This document shows, piece after piece, positions 47,439 through 55,217 of a stretch of DNA of 64,000 nt. Position 1 is the stretch's first letter. The number at the start of each line of letters is the position of its first letter. Made by a program: the position numbers and the translations under genes. The notes beneath the pieces are model-generated. The model saw only the letters and a program-made list of their open reading frames with translations. It searched no databases and had not been told where the DNA came from. This DNA comes from Fimbriimonadales bacterium (GTDB lineage Bacteria > Armatimonadota > Fimbriimonadia > Fimbriimonadales > ATM1), in NCBI GenBank assembly GCA_026129745.1, contig JAHCHL010000005.1:112902-176901 (forward strand), written 5' to 3'.

Positions 47439-47444
47439 ATTCTA
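47439..47444 (-). promoter_or_regulatory. -10 box TAGAAT, leaderless start of the P-type ATPase gene
   Basis: On the minus strand TAGAAT, seven bases (TGACTTC), then the ATG at 47431. On the other strand a TAGACT at 47479-47484 stands eight bases before the TfoX gene. Confidence 0.55.
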
Positions 47445-47492
47445 TCTTGAAAGCCGTGCTAAGAACCGTGTGTCAAAGTAGACTTGATCCCT

Positions 47493-47822
47493 ATGTCCTT
47501 CTCACCTGAGTACCGATCCCTTGTCGAAGCAAAGATTTCGACTGTGGTGCCAATCCGCACTAAAGCGATGTTCGGAGGGGTTGGAATCTACTCCGGCGAT
47601 CTGTTTTTTGCATTAATTGCGGAAGATAAGCTTTTCTTCAAAGTGGACGACACAAATCGCCCCGACTTCGAGCAAGCAGGAATGGAGCCATTCTATCCTT
47701 ATGGTTCGCCTACTCCCATGCACTACTGGGAAGTACCGAACGGGGTCTTCAATGACTCAAAGCAACTTAAACTGTGGGTTGAAAAGGCCATAGCTGTGGC
47801 AGCTAGAAAGAAGAGGAGATAG
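47493..47822 (+). CDS. TfoX/Sxy N-terminal domain protein
   Basis: 109 residues. It matches the TfoX_N fold: TKAMFGGVGIYSGDLFFALI, then DKLFFKVDDTNRPDFEQAGM and PTPMHYWEVP near the end. Stand-alone TfoX_N proteins are common; in gammaproteobacteria the full-length version regulates competence, but here a role is not known. The ATG at 47493 is preferred over the TTG at 47484. Confidence 0.87.
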   Translation: MSFSPEYRSLVEAKISTVVPIRTKAMFGGVGIYSGDLFFALIAEDKLFFKVDDTNRPDFEQAGMEPFYPYGSPTPMHYWEVPNGVFNDSKQLKLWVEKAIAVAARKKRR

Positions 47823-47847
47823 GCTCAGGCCCCCAAAAGCCGGGCGG

Positions 47848-47853
47848 TACAAT
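47848..47853 (+). promoter_or_regulatory. -10 box TACAAT, leaderless start of the second terC gene
   Basis: TACAAT, eight bases, then the ATG at 47862. The box is only 25 bases after the TfoX stop and no ribosome-binding site is present. Confidence 0.6.
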
Positions 47854-47861
47854 CCGCGACC

Positions 47862-48611
47862 ATGGATTGGATTGCGAATCCCGAAGTCTGGTTCGGACTT
47901 CTATCGCTTACTCTTATCGAAATCGTTCTTGGAATCGACAACATCGTTTTCATTTCGATCTTGGCTGGCAAACTGCCGCAAGAGAAAAGAGCCACCGCCT
48001 TTCGCGTCGGGCTTAGCATAGCGCTAGTGATGCGTGTCGTATTGCTGCTGTCCATAACATGGATACTCGGTCTTACTGCGACTCTCTTCGTTGTGTTTGG
48101 TGAACCGGTGACGGGTCGCGACCTAATCCTCATCACTGGTGGCCTGTTCCTGATTTGGAAGAGCGTTCGAGAGATTCACGACAAACTGGAGGGAGAAGAG
48201 CACGCGGCCCATATTCCTCAGTCTGTTACGTTTGCCTCAGTCATTGTGCAGATCGCGATACTCGATCTTGTATTCTCGCTTGACTCGGTTTTAACGGCAA
48301 TCGGAATGTCGAACCTGCTTGGCGTCATGATTGCGGCTGTCGTCATTTCAATCATATTGATGATGGTGTATGCGAGGCCGGTAGCCAACTTCGTTGAAGC
48401 GCACCCAACCGTCAAGATGCTCGCGCTCGCGTTTCTTGTTCTGATCGGCGCAAACTTAGTGGCAGAAGGAACTGGCGTTCACATTCCAAAGGGTTACACG
48501 TATTTTGCGATGGCATTTGCCGTTTCTGTCGAGATGCTCAATCTGCGGCTAAGAAGGCGCGCTGCAACTCCAGTCAAACTGAGAGAGCCGCAACTCAAAT
48601 CGCCCGAATGA
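47862..48611 (+). CDS. TerC family integral membrane protein (second copy)
   Basis: 249 residues, seven hydrophobic segments. TerC acidic motifs: LIEIVLGIDNIVFISILAGK near 20 and ILDLVFSLDSVLTAIGMSNL near 135. A cytoplasmic loop has a HDKLEGEEHAAHI acidic/His-rich stretch that could bind metal. It is only distantly like the TerC at 5064-5810; that one has SADN and a shorter loop. It ends four bases before the convergent glmS stop. Confidence 0.9.
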   Translation: MDWIANPEVWFGLLSLTLIEIVLGIDNIVFISILAGKLPQEKRATAFRVGLSIALVMRVVLLLSITWILGLTATLFVVFGEPVTGRDLILITGGLFLIWKSVREIHDKLEGEEHAAHIPQSVTFASVIVQIAILDLVFSLDSVLTAIGMSNLLGVMIAAVVISIILMMVYARPVANFVEAHPTVKMLALAFLVLIGANLVAEGTGVHIPKGYTYFAMAFAVSVEMLNLRLRRRAATPVKLREPQLKSPE

Positions 48612-48615
48612 TCGC

Positions 48616-50445
48616 TTATTCGACCGTAACGGACTTTGCGAGATTCCTCGGTTGGTCAATCTCGCAACCGCGAAGCCTTGCGACATGGTATGCCAGAAGT
48701 TGCAAGGGAACGACGGATGTGATCGCGGCAATTGCGTGCGAGTCGATATGCGGAATGCGGATGACATAGTCCGACTCTGCCGGAGTCACCGTGTCGCTCT
48801 CCAACACGACCGTGACAACCGTTCCGCCTCGCGCCTTGATCTCTTTGATATTGCTGATCACCTTTTCGCGTGTCGGTGGGTTTGTCACGCCGAAGACAGC
48901 GACAACGCCATCTGTCACAAGCGCGAGCGGACCGTGCTTCATCTCGCCAGCCGGTGATTCCTGTGTTGGAATGTAAGCGATTTCTTTCATCTTCAGCGCG
49001 CCTTCCATCGCAACTGCCGCGTCCGCTCCTCGACCCAAGAAGAAGATGAGAGGAGTGTCCTTTATGTGTTCAGCAATCCGAACAATCGCTTCGTTGTTTT
49101 TCAAACAAGCTTCGATGTGATCTGGAAGTCTTTCAAGCTCCGCAATCAGACGTTGATACTTCTCTTTGTCGGCGGCGCGATGCTGTGCCATGTGCAGCGC
49201 GATCAATGTCAGCAATGCCGCCTGAGCAGTATAGGCTTTGGTGCTGGCAACTGAAATTTCGGGGCCGGCCTGTGTATAGAGCACGGCGTCGCACTCTCTC
49301 GCGATGTTGCTTCCCACTACATTGACGATTCCAAGAGTCTTCGCCCCACCTTCCTTCGCAACTCGCAACGCAGCGAGAGTATCTGCCGTCTCTCCGCTTT
49401 GGCTTATAACTATAACGAGATCGTTTGCACGCACAATTGGGTTGTTGTAGCGGAACTCACTTGCATACAAAACTTCGACCGGCATTCTAAGTAGGCTTTC
49501 GAATACGTACTTCCCAAGCAATCCGGCATGATAAGCCGTCCCGCAAGCCAAAATGATCACGCGATCGAATCGTTTCCAGTCATTGATTGAAAAAGTCTCG
49601 GGCAACGCGACGGTTTCGTCTTTCAAAAGTCTACCCGCTAAACACTGCCTGATCGACTGCGGCTGCTCCGTTATCTCTTTGATCATAAAATGCTCGTGTC
49701 CGCCTTTTTCCGCAGCCTCGATGTCCCAATCGATGTGAATTTTTTTCGGCAACTTAGGCTTGCCTTCAGCGTCTTCGAGGTAGATTTCGTTGCGTGTCAA
49801 CACCGCAAGATCGCCTTCATCCATGATAACGACTTCACGAGTGTACGGAAGCAGCGCGGGAATGTCGCTCGCCAGAAAGTTTTCGCCTTCTCCGATGCCG
49901 AGCACTAGCGGGCTCGCATTGCGAACCGTCACGATTTTGTCAGGCTCGTCGATGCACATCACGACCATTGCGAACGCACCGCGAAGCCTGCGGACTGCAC
50001 GTCGAACAGCTTCGACGAACTGACCCGACTCAGCATACTCTTCGCCGATAACATGCGCCGCGACTTCGGTATCGGTTTGACTCCTGAACTCGTGCCCTTT
50101 CGACTTCAGGGCTTCGCCAAGTTCGTAGTAGTTCTCGATGATTCCATTGTGGATCACCGCGATTCGACCAGACTGATCGTAGTGTGGATGCGCGTTTTCG
50201 TCAGTCGGTCCACCGTGCGTCGCCCATCGGCTGTGTGCCATCGCGATGTGAGCAGCAGGCTTTTCGTTTTCGATTAGTTGCCCTAAGTTGTTTAGCTTTC
50301 CGGCCTTCTTTAAGACTGCAATGCCTCGCTCGGTGCCAAATGCTACGCCCGCGCTGTCATAGCCACGGTATTCCAACCGGGTGATCTGATCGAAAACGAC
50401 GGTGACGGCCTCTCGTGGGCCGATGTATCCGGCGATGCCACACAT
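48616..50445 (-). CDS. glmS: Glutamine--fructose-6-phosphate aminotransferase (isomerizing)
   Basis: 609 residues. First step of UDP-GlcNAc synthesis. The N-terminal glutaminase starts MCGIAGYIGPREAV with Cys2 as nucleophile, and contains SRWATHGGPTDENAHPH and GDLAVL. Two SIS domains follow (LACGTAYHAGLLGKYVFE; ISQSGETADTLAAL; TQESPAGEMKHGPLALV), ending in PRNLAKSVTVE. The upstream 8-base gap between TATAAT and ATG leaves no room for a glmS ribozyme, which would otherwise sit in the leader. Confidence 0.97.
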   Translation of the reverse strand: MCGIAGYIGPREAVTVVFDQITRLEYRGYDSAGVAFGTERGIAVLKKAGKLNNLGQLIENEKPAAHIAMAHSRWATHGGPTDENAHPHYDQSGRIAVIHNGIIENYYELGEALKSKGHEFRSQTDTEVAAHVIGEEYAESGQFVEAVRRAVRRLRGAFAMVVMCIDEPDKIVTVRNASPLVLGIGEGENFLASDIPALLPYTREVVIMDEGDLAVLTRNEIYLEDAEGKPKLPKKIHIDWDIEAAEKGGHEHFMIKEITEQPQSIRQCLAGRLLKDETVALPETFSINDWKRFDRVIILACGTAYHAGLLGKYVFESLLRMPVEVLYASEFRYNNPIVRANDLVIVISQSGETADTLAALRVAKEGGAKTLGIVNVVGSNIARECDAVLYTQAGPEISVASTKAYTAQAALLTLIALHMAQHRAADKEKYQRLIAELERLPDHIEACLKNNEAIVRIAEHIKDTPLIFFLGRGADAAVAMEGALKMKEIAYIPTQESPAGEMKHGPLALVTDGVVAVFGVTNPPTREKVISNIKEIKARGGTVVTVVLESDTVTPAESDYVIRIPHIDSHAIAAITSVVPLQLLAYHVARLRGCEIDQPRNLAKSVTVE

Positions 50446-50453
50446 ACCGATTC

Positions 50454-50459
50454 ATTATA
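50454..50459 (-). promoter_or_regulatory. -10 box TATAAT, leaderless start of glmS
   Basis: A consensus TATAAT on the minus strand with eight bases (GAATCGGT) before the ATG at 50445. No -35 element and no ribosome-binding site are visible. Confidence 0.65.
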
Positions 50460-50504
50460 ACGCCCGGCTTGCCTGTTCCGTGCGCAATCGGCCAAACTGC
50501 CCAT

Positions 50505-50984
50505 GTGCCCGTAAACAAGGACGCACTTTTGGAATCGAACCACCGATTCTTTGCGGTCGAAACGAACAACCTCGCATGGGACTACATTTCAAGCCCAGCA
50601 AAGTTGACCATCGACGATGAGGAAGCAATGATTTCCGCCGCATTCGCTTCGCTCTTTCACTGGAGCGCAGTCGGGCAGCCGATCCATCGTGGGCGCGCAT
50701 ACGGAACGATTGCAAGAGCCTTGATCAAAGCGGACAACGAGCGAATGCTCGCCTTGCACTATGCGAAAAAGTACCGCGCACTCTGCGATGATGAAGGTGC
50801 AGAAGATTGGGATCTAGCTTTTGCGGAAGCTGCAATCGCGAGAGCCTTCGGTGCGATCGGCAACGAAACAGAAGCCAGAAAGCACAAATCGCTGGCGACG
50901 GAAGCCATTGATCGAATTAGAGACGCCGAAGACCGAAAGATCTGCGAAGCCGATATGAAACTCGGGCCGTGGTTCGACGTTTAG
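50505..50984 (+). CDS. Conserved-looking protein of unknown function
   Basis: 159 residues from a GTG at 50505. The frame is open back to 50415, but that would run through the glmS start and promoter, so an internal start is preferred. It is soluble and mostly helical, with ESNHRFFAVETNNLAWDYIS near the start, then two helix pairs (RAYGTIARALIKADNERMLA; WDLAFAEAAIARAFGAIGNE) that look TPR-like. It ends DMKLGPWFDV. I know no function. The stop shares TTAG with the retropepsin-like gene. Confidence 0.65.
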   Translation: MPVNKDALLESNHRFFAVETNNLAWDYISSPAKLTIDDEEAMISAAFASLFHWSAVGQPIHRGRAYGTIARALIKADNERMLALHYAKKYRALCDDEGAEDWDLAFAEAAIARAFGAIGNETEARKHKSLATEAIDRIRDAEDRKICEADMKLGPWFDV

Positions 50985-52519
50985 CGCTTGACAAACGCCA
51001 TGCGGCGATTCGGATAGTCGAACACGAGCTTGAATGGGCGAAGGAACCCTTGGCCTATGTTTCCAATCGTGTATGCATCTGAAAGTGGACCGACTTTCGA
51101 CTGAGAAAATGTCACAGAAGGGTTCTCGAAACGCTCGCCACCAAGTTCGAACCATTCGATTCGGCCTTGCCGCGCAGGTGTCATACCACCGACTCCGCCG
51201 AGCGCAGTCGCAACTGTCTGCCGATCTTTAAGCAGATCGTATCGTTCGACCCAAGCGGTATGAAACGTCAGCGTATTGTTTGCGCCGGTATCCAAGCGAA
51301 ACAGTCCTTTGCGGTCACCTTCGAATCGCGCTTCGACAACGGGATGCTTGCCATCGAGGTGCAGAGTCGTCCATTGACCTGAGGACAGCGTGTATGACTT
51401 CGGGTCATGGACTGCCACAAAGTTCTGCTGAGTGTCCATCTCCACGATTCCTCGCGCCATGAGGTCATAACCGACGATGCCTGCAAGTTCGACGCTGAGC
51501 ATCTGTCCGATTTGGGCGAGATCGATTTCGACGAATATTGGGTTCGTCCAAGAAACTTGTCCGACTTGGATCGAATTCGCAGTTCGCATGCTGGAAAGAA
51601 CAACACCTCCAACGCCAACAACGGGTATGGCGCCGACCTTGTTTAGTCCTTCGCGGTCGGCGATTCCGCTGTCGATGCATAGCGCGCCCGCACCTGAATC
51701 CAAGATGAACCAACCAATGTCCTTGCCGTTGATTTTGGGTTTGATTAACAAGTGTCCGGAGATCGCGCGGCGGGATTCGACGGTTGCTGCCGCATTTGAA
51801 TCGTATTGCGTTTGAGGAATCGGTCCGTCGATCATTTCGAACGGGTTTCGCACGAATATCGGAGCGCGGTCAATGGCCGTCAGTGAAAAAGTGTTCGTTT
51901 GACCGCCTTGCGAATTGATGATCTTGCCAGGAACCTTGATGCCGAATGCATCGATGTATTCAGAAAGTTTCCAAACGTCATCGCCTGCCGAAGACTTTCT
52001 GCTGAACTCTGTCACTAAGTGAGATGCCTTGTCGATCAGAATCGTTGCCGCTAGTTCGCCATCACGGAATCTGGCCTTCAATACGATGTGATTATCGGAA
52101 TCCTCAGCGCTTTGAAATTCGAGAGGTGACTTGTCAGCAAGCCAATGGCCCGTGATAATCGCAACAACTGTCCTCTGAACTTCTAAGTCTTCCAACTCAA
52201 GAATTCGCGTTGCGCCGCTCCAATCGGTCGACCACGCAGTCTTGCCATCAAATCCCGATGAGCTTGCAAGCACGCTGCTGAATCGCTCTAAGAATTCACC
52301 CTGATTGGAAAATAGTAGAGTGTAGTCCCCATCGACACCGAGCGCGTTCGCCTTTCCTTTGGCTTCGAGCATGAAATCAAGCCTCTGAAACGCTTCTGTT
52401 CCTATGGCTTTGCGTGCGTTCGCCAAAACGGCCGTCAAATCGCTTCCAATTGCGACCGCGGACATCGAAATCAGCACGGCGAAGATGGCAATACGGTTTA
52501 GGTTTCTATTGCTCAACAT
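50981..52519 (-). CDS. Secreted retropepsin-like aspartic protease with two D(S/T)G domains
   Basis: 512 residues with N-terminal signal (IAIFAVLISMSAVAIGS). Residues 25-240 resemble an outer-membrane lipoprotein-sorting (LolA-like) beta domain. Two clan AA domains follow: WFILDSGAGALCIDSGIA near 270 and LFRLDTGANNTLTFHTAWV near 400, each with the catalytic Asp-Ser/Thr-Gly and a hydrophobic-hydrophobic-Gly partner (GIVGYDLM; GNIGQGFL). Having both half-sites in one chain fits an intramolecular dimer. It is the last gene of the moaD operon. Confidence 0.82.
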   Translation of the reverse strand: MLSNRNLNRIAIFAVLISMSAVAIGSDLTAVLANARKAIGTEAFQRLDFMLEAKGKANALGVDGDYTLLFSNQGEFLERFSSVLASSSGFDGKTAWSTDWSGATRILELEDLEVQRTVVAIITGHWLADKSPLEFQSAEDSDNHIVLKARFRDGELAATILIDKASHLVTEFSRKSSAGDDVWKLSEYIDAFGIKVPGKIINSQGGQTNTFSLTAIDRAPIFVRNPFEMIDGPIPQTQYDSNAAATVESRRAISGHLLIKPKINGKDIGWFILDSGAGALCIDSGIADREGLNKVGAIPVVGVGGVVLSSMRTANSIQVGQVSWTNPIFVEIDLAQIGQMLSVELAGIVGYDLMARGIVEMDTQQNFVAVHDPKSYTLSSGQWTTLHLDGKHPVVEARFEGDRKGLFRLDTGANNTLTFHTAWVERYDLLKDRQTVATALGGVGGMTPARQGRIEWFELGGERFENPSVTFSQSKVGPLSDAYTIGNIGQGFLRPFKLVFDYPNRRMAFVKR

Positions 52520-53549
52520 AGAATTTCGGATACTCCTGGGGATTCTTCGTGCCTTCGATCATGTCACAAATCAGCTTTCCAAACCAAATCGTGAACTTGA
52601 ACCCATGTCCTGAGCAGGCGCTGACAAAGAAGACGGGGACATCGAAATCAAGCTTTCCAATCCGGAAGTCTTCGTTTTCTTCTACTGTGTAAATGCATGA
52701 GTAGGTTTCACTCGGATCATCCTTCGCACCCAGCCGAAACCTCGCACACTCGGAGATTTGCTGGATGGCTTCCTTGTCGAGCGAACGATCTTGTTTGGGA
52801 TCGATCGCAGGGCCATATCTGTGTCTTCCAATCTTGAAGCCTCGTCCGTAGTTTGGAAATCCATAGAACAATTCGTCTGACGCTTCAACCCATGGCGGCA
52901 CTTCACCCACCGGAGCTTCGAAATAGGCGAATGTCTGCAGATGGGTCTTCAGGCCCACATTGACGAAATCTCCGATCCATGGGCCGGCGCAAATGGTGAT
53001 AGCGTCGTAACGCTCGCCAGCGATCCTTCCAGTTTCGTCGATGTTCGCTCGTGTGTTCTCCAAGAAGTGCGTGCCGTGTGTCCGAGCGATCTGAACCTGC
53101 GACTCCAAGACCTTGTCCGCGAGCAATATTCCTGCCTCCGGTTGGAAGATGGCGACTTCGTCCGGTTCCAAGTGGATTCCTCCAAACTTTCGCGTTGCAT
53201 CGATCGAACCCATCTCCCAGAATGCGACATGATTCTCAAGCAGGCTTTTCTTCGCATCGCGCATCCACGGATGATTAGGAGTGCCGAATATCAGGAACCC
53301 GGTTTCTTTGTAAAGCTCGGCTCCAGCTTCTGCTTGCAATTCATGCCAGAGGGGATATGCCTCGGCCATGAGTTGCACATAGTAGGGATCGGGATACGTT
53401 CTCCTGATGATTCTTGAAGTGCCATGCGAGCTTCCCTTGTCGTGGCCAAGCGTGTATTGCTCATAGACGTCGACTTCGTGGCCAGACTTCGCGAGAAACC
53501 TTGCTGCTGCGCAACCTGTTGCGCCTGCACCTATGATTGCGACTCTCAT
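52506..53549 (-). CDS. FAD-dependent amine oxidase, sarcosine/N-methyltryptophan oxidase family
   Basis: 347 residues. N-terminal FAD motif VAIIGAGATGCAAARFLAKS, then GSSHGTSRIIRRTYPDPYYV, typical of monomeric sarcosine oxidase and SolA. YSCIYTVEENEDFRIG carries the Cys that, in MSOX/MTOX, forms the covalent 8-alpha-cysteinyl-FAD bond, and CSGHGFKFTIWFGKLI is the conserved C-terminal flavin loop. It oxidises an N-methyl amino acid to formaldehyde, amine and H2O2. The exact substrate is unknown. It overlaps both neighbours (4 and 14 bases). Confidence 0.9.
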   Translation of the reverse strand: MRVAIIGAGATGCAAARFLAKSGHEVDVYEQYTLGHDKGSSHGTSRIIRRTYPDPYYVQLMAEAYPLWHELQAEAGAELYKETGFLIFGTPNHPWMRDAKKSLLENHVAFWEMGSIDATRKFGGIHLEPDEVAIFQPEAGILLADKVLESQVQIARTHGTHFLENTRANIDETGRIAGERYDAITICAGPWIGDFVNVGLKTHLQTFAYFEAPVGEVPPWVEASDELFYGFPNYGRGFKIGRHRYGPAIDPKQDRSLDKEAIQQISECARFRLGAKDDPSETYSCIYTVEENEDFRIGKLDFDVPVFFVSACSGHGFKFTIWFGKLICDMIEGTKNPQEYPKFYVEQ

Positions 53550-54541
53550 GAATTCAGAGCGGGTAGATCCATATCGCTGCTGTGCCCTGGAAACGCCTTC
53601 GCAGTTGGGTCGATGAAAGTCTTAGCAAAGTTGACGGCCATGCAAACTTCGCCGACACCTGTTGCGATCAAATCTAATTTGGCGTCATGCGTACATACGT
53701 CGCCAGCCGCATAGATTCCGGGCAGGTTGGTCTCCATGTGACTGTTCACTTTGATCTTTGTTTTCTCTAGCTCCAAACCCCAGTTGAGAATCGGTCCAAG
53801 GTTGCTCTTGAAGCCAATGTTTACACTTACAACATCGCAATCGATGCGTGTCCGTTCGCCCGTTTTCTTGTTTTCAGTAACGATGGCATCGAGTCTGTCG
53901 CTTCCTATCAATTCGCAGACGACTTCCCAAAGCCGTGTCTTGACAGAACTCTTCGAAAGATGCTCGGCACTCTCTTCATGTGCTCGGAATGTGTCACGCC
54001 TGTGAATCAAAGTGATTTCGGATGCGATTCCTTCCAATCCGAGCGCCCAATCGAGAGCGCTGTCGCCTCCTCCGACGATGGCGACTCTCTTGCCACGCAG
54101 TGCTTCCTTGCTCTTCACCCCATACATCAATCCCTTGCCTTCGAACTCATCCTCGCGGTCAACTCCGATTTTCGTTGGACTGAACGCTCCGACTCCAGCG
54201 CAGATAATTACTGTTCGCGTTGCGTATTCGCCGTTTGCGGTGCCAATGATCCACACTTCGTCGCGTCGTTCCAGCGAATCTGCGCGAACGCCAAGAACGT
54301 ACTCCGGCGAAAACCGTGACGCCTGTTCGATCATCGCGCTCGCAAGGTCTTTTGCTAACACTTCTGGAAACCCGGGCATGTCATAAACGTACTTCTCCGG
54401 ATACAGCGCGGATAGTTGGCCGCCAGGCTCGGCTAATGAGTCGATGACTCTTACCGACATGCCGCGAATGCCGGAATAGAATGCGCCGAAGAGGCCGACC
54501 GGCCCTGCGCCAATGATCGTGACGTCCTTGATTTCGTTCAC
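53546..54541 (-). CDS. Ferredoxin/flavodoxin--NADP+ reductase, thioredoxin reductase-like
   Basis: 331 residues from a GTG at 54541 that overlaps the moaE stop (GTGA); a longer frame to 54670 lies inside moaE and is rejected. FAD motif VTIIGAGPVGLFGAFYSGIR, LAEPGGQLSALYPEKYVYDM, and NADPH motif VAIVGGGDSALDWALGLEGI. The C-terminal IYAAGDVCTHDAKLDLIATG is typical. It lacks the redox CxxC of thioredoxin reductase, so it belongs to the YumC-type FNR group. Confidence 0.9.
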   Translation of the reverse strand: MNEIKDVTIIGAGPVGLFGAFYSGIRGMSVRVIDSLAEPGGQLSALYPEKYVYDMPGFPEVLAKDLASAMIEQASRFSPEYVLGVRADSLERRDEVWIIGTANGEYATRTVIICAGVGAFSPTKIGVDREDEFEGKGLMYGVKSKEALRGKRVAIVGGGDSALDWALGLEGIASEITLIHRRDTFRAHEESAEHLSKSSVKTRLWEVVCELIGSDRLDAIVTENKKTGERTRIDCDVVSVNIGFKSNLGPILNWGLELEKTKIKVNSHMETNLPGIYAAGDVCTHDAKLDLIATGVGEVCMAVNFAKTFIDPTAKAFPGHSSDMDLPALNS

Positions 54542-54951
54542 TTCTGAATTTCGCCCTCGACCCAGAACTCGCCATTGGGTCCGAATTCTTTTTTCCAGAT
54601 CGGCACATCCGATTTGATTCTTTCGATCAAGTATCTGCACGCTTCGAATGACTCGTTCCTGTGTGGACACGCGGCCGCGGTGACTACAGCGATATCACCT
54701 GGAAACATTTCGCCGATTCGATGAACGAGTGCAAATTTTCCCGGCCACTTGACTGAAGCCTCGTCTGCGATCTCCTGCATCTTGGTCAAAGCCATCGGCT
54801 CATATGCTTCATAAACCAAGTGCGTCGTTTCCCGGTTCGAGGTAACGGAGCGAACTTCACCGACAAAAACGCATACGCCGCCGAACTCTTTGGATTCGAC
54901 CGCCTTTCGAACGGCCTCCGGGTCGATTGGCTGTTTAGAAAGGCCGATCAT
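54538..54951 (-). CDS. moaE: Molybdopterin synthase catalytic subunit MoaE
   Basis: 137 residues from the ATG at 54951, which overlaps the moaD stop (ATGA). It transfers sulfur from MoaD thiocarboxylate to precursor Z. Motifs: GGVCVFVGEVRSVTSNRETT, YEAYEPMALTKMQEI, HRIGEMFPGDIAVVTAAACP HR, and the C-terminal IWKKEFGPNGEFWVEGE with the catalytic Lys. The open frame extends further to 55362, but that would run through moaD. Confidence 0.94.
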   Translation of the reverse strand: MIGLSKQPIDPEAVRKAVESKEFGGVCVFVGEVRSVTSNRETTHLVYEAYEPMALTKMQEIADEASVKWPGKFALVHRIGEMFPGDIAVVTAAACPHRNESFEACRYLIERIKSDVPIWKKEFGPNGEFWVEGEIQK

Positions 54952-55178
54952 CCACCGCTCACCGGAGGGATGACTGCAACTTCGTCGCCACGATCGACCG
55001 TATCGTCTAAGTTCGCGAAGGTCTGGTTGACCGCGATCCTCGAACCGGGTGTCCAGATTCCCTTTTCTTCGAGGGCTGCGCGAACCGCAGCTACACTCGC
55101 GGAATCGGGAAGTTCGAGGAGAACGCAAGCGCCGTACCGAGCTTTCAGCCCGGCGAATAACCGCACGGTCAACTCCAC
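54948..55178 (-). CDS. moaD: Molybdopterin synthase sulfur carrier subunit MoaD
   Basis: 76 residues with ubiquitin-like fold: VRLFAGLKARYGACVLLELP, then ALEEKGIW and VAVIPPVSGG. The double Gly at the C-terminus is the site of adenylation and thiocarboxylation. GTG start with TAGAAT six bases upstream. It heads the five-gene minus-strand operon. No moaA, moaC or moeB are in view. Confidence 0.92.
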   Translation of the reverse strand: MELTVRLFAGLKARYGACVLLELPDSASVAAVRAALEEKGIWTPGSRIAVNQTFANLDDTVDRGDEVAVIPPVSGG

Positions 55179-55184
55179 GACCCG

Positions 55185-55190
55185 ATTCTA
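55185..55190 (-). promoter_or_regulatory. -10 box TAGAAT, leaderless start of moaD
   Basis: Minus-strand TAGAAT followed by six bases and the GTG at 55178. The plus-strand TAGAAT at 55201-55206 is only ten bases away. Confidence 0.55.
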
Positions 55191-55200
55191 CCGCGTCCAG

Positions 55201-55206
55201 TAGAAT
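55201..55206 (+). promoter_or_regulatory. -10 box TAGAAT upstream of the cyclase-domain gene
   Basis: TAGAAT, eleven bases, then the ATG at 55218; no ribosome-binding site. With the moaD box it forms a back-to-back pair. Confidence 0.5.
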
Positions 55207-55217
55207 GACAGCAGCCG

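Noticed and set aside
50415..50504. Earlier start for the unknown gene at 50505
   Set aside because: It would lie across the glmS start codon and -10 box; the extra residues look like non-coding translation.
50446..50504. glmS ribozyme upstream of glmS
   Set aside because: Only eight bases separate the -10 box from the start codon, and no ribozyme-like sequence is seen.
54542..54670. N-terminal extension of the ferredoxin/thioredoxin reductase to 54670
   Set aside because: It lies inside moaE, and the FAD-binding motif begins right after the GTG at 54541.
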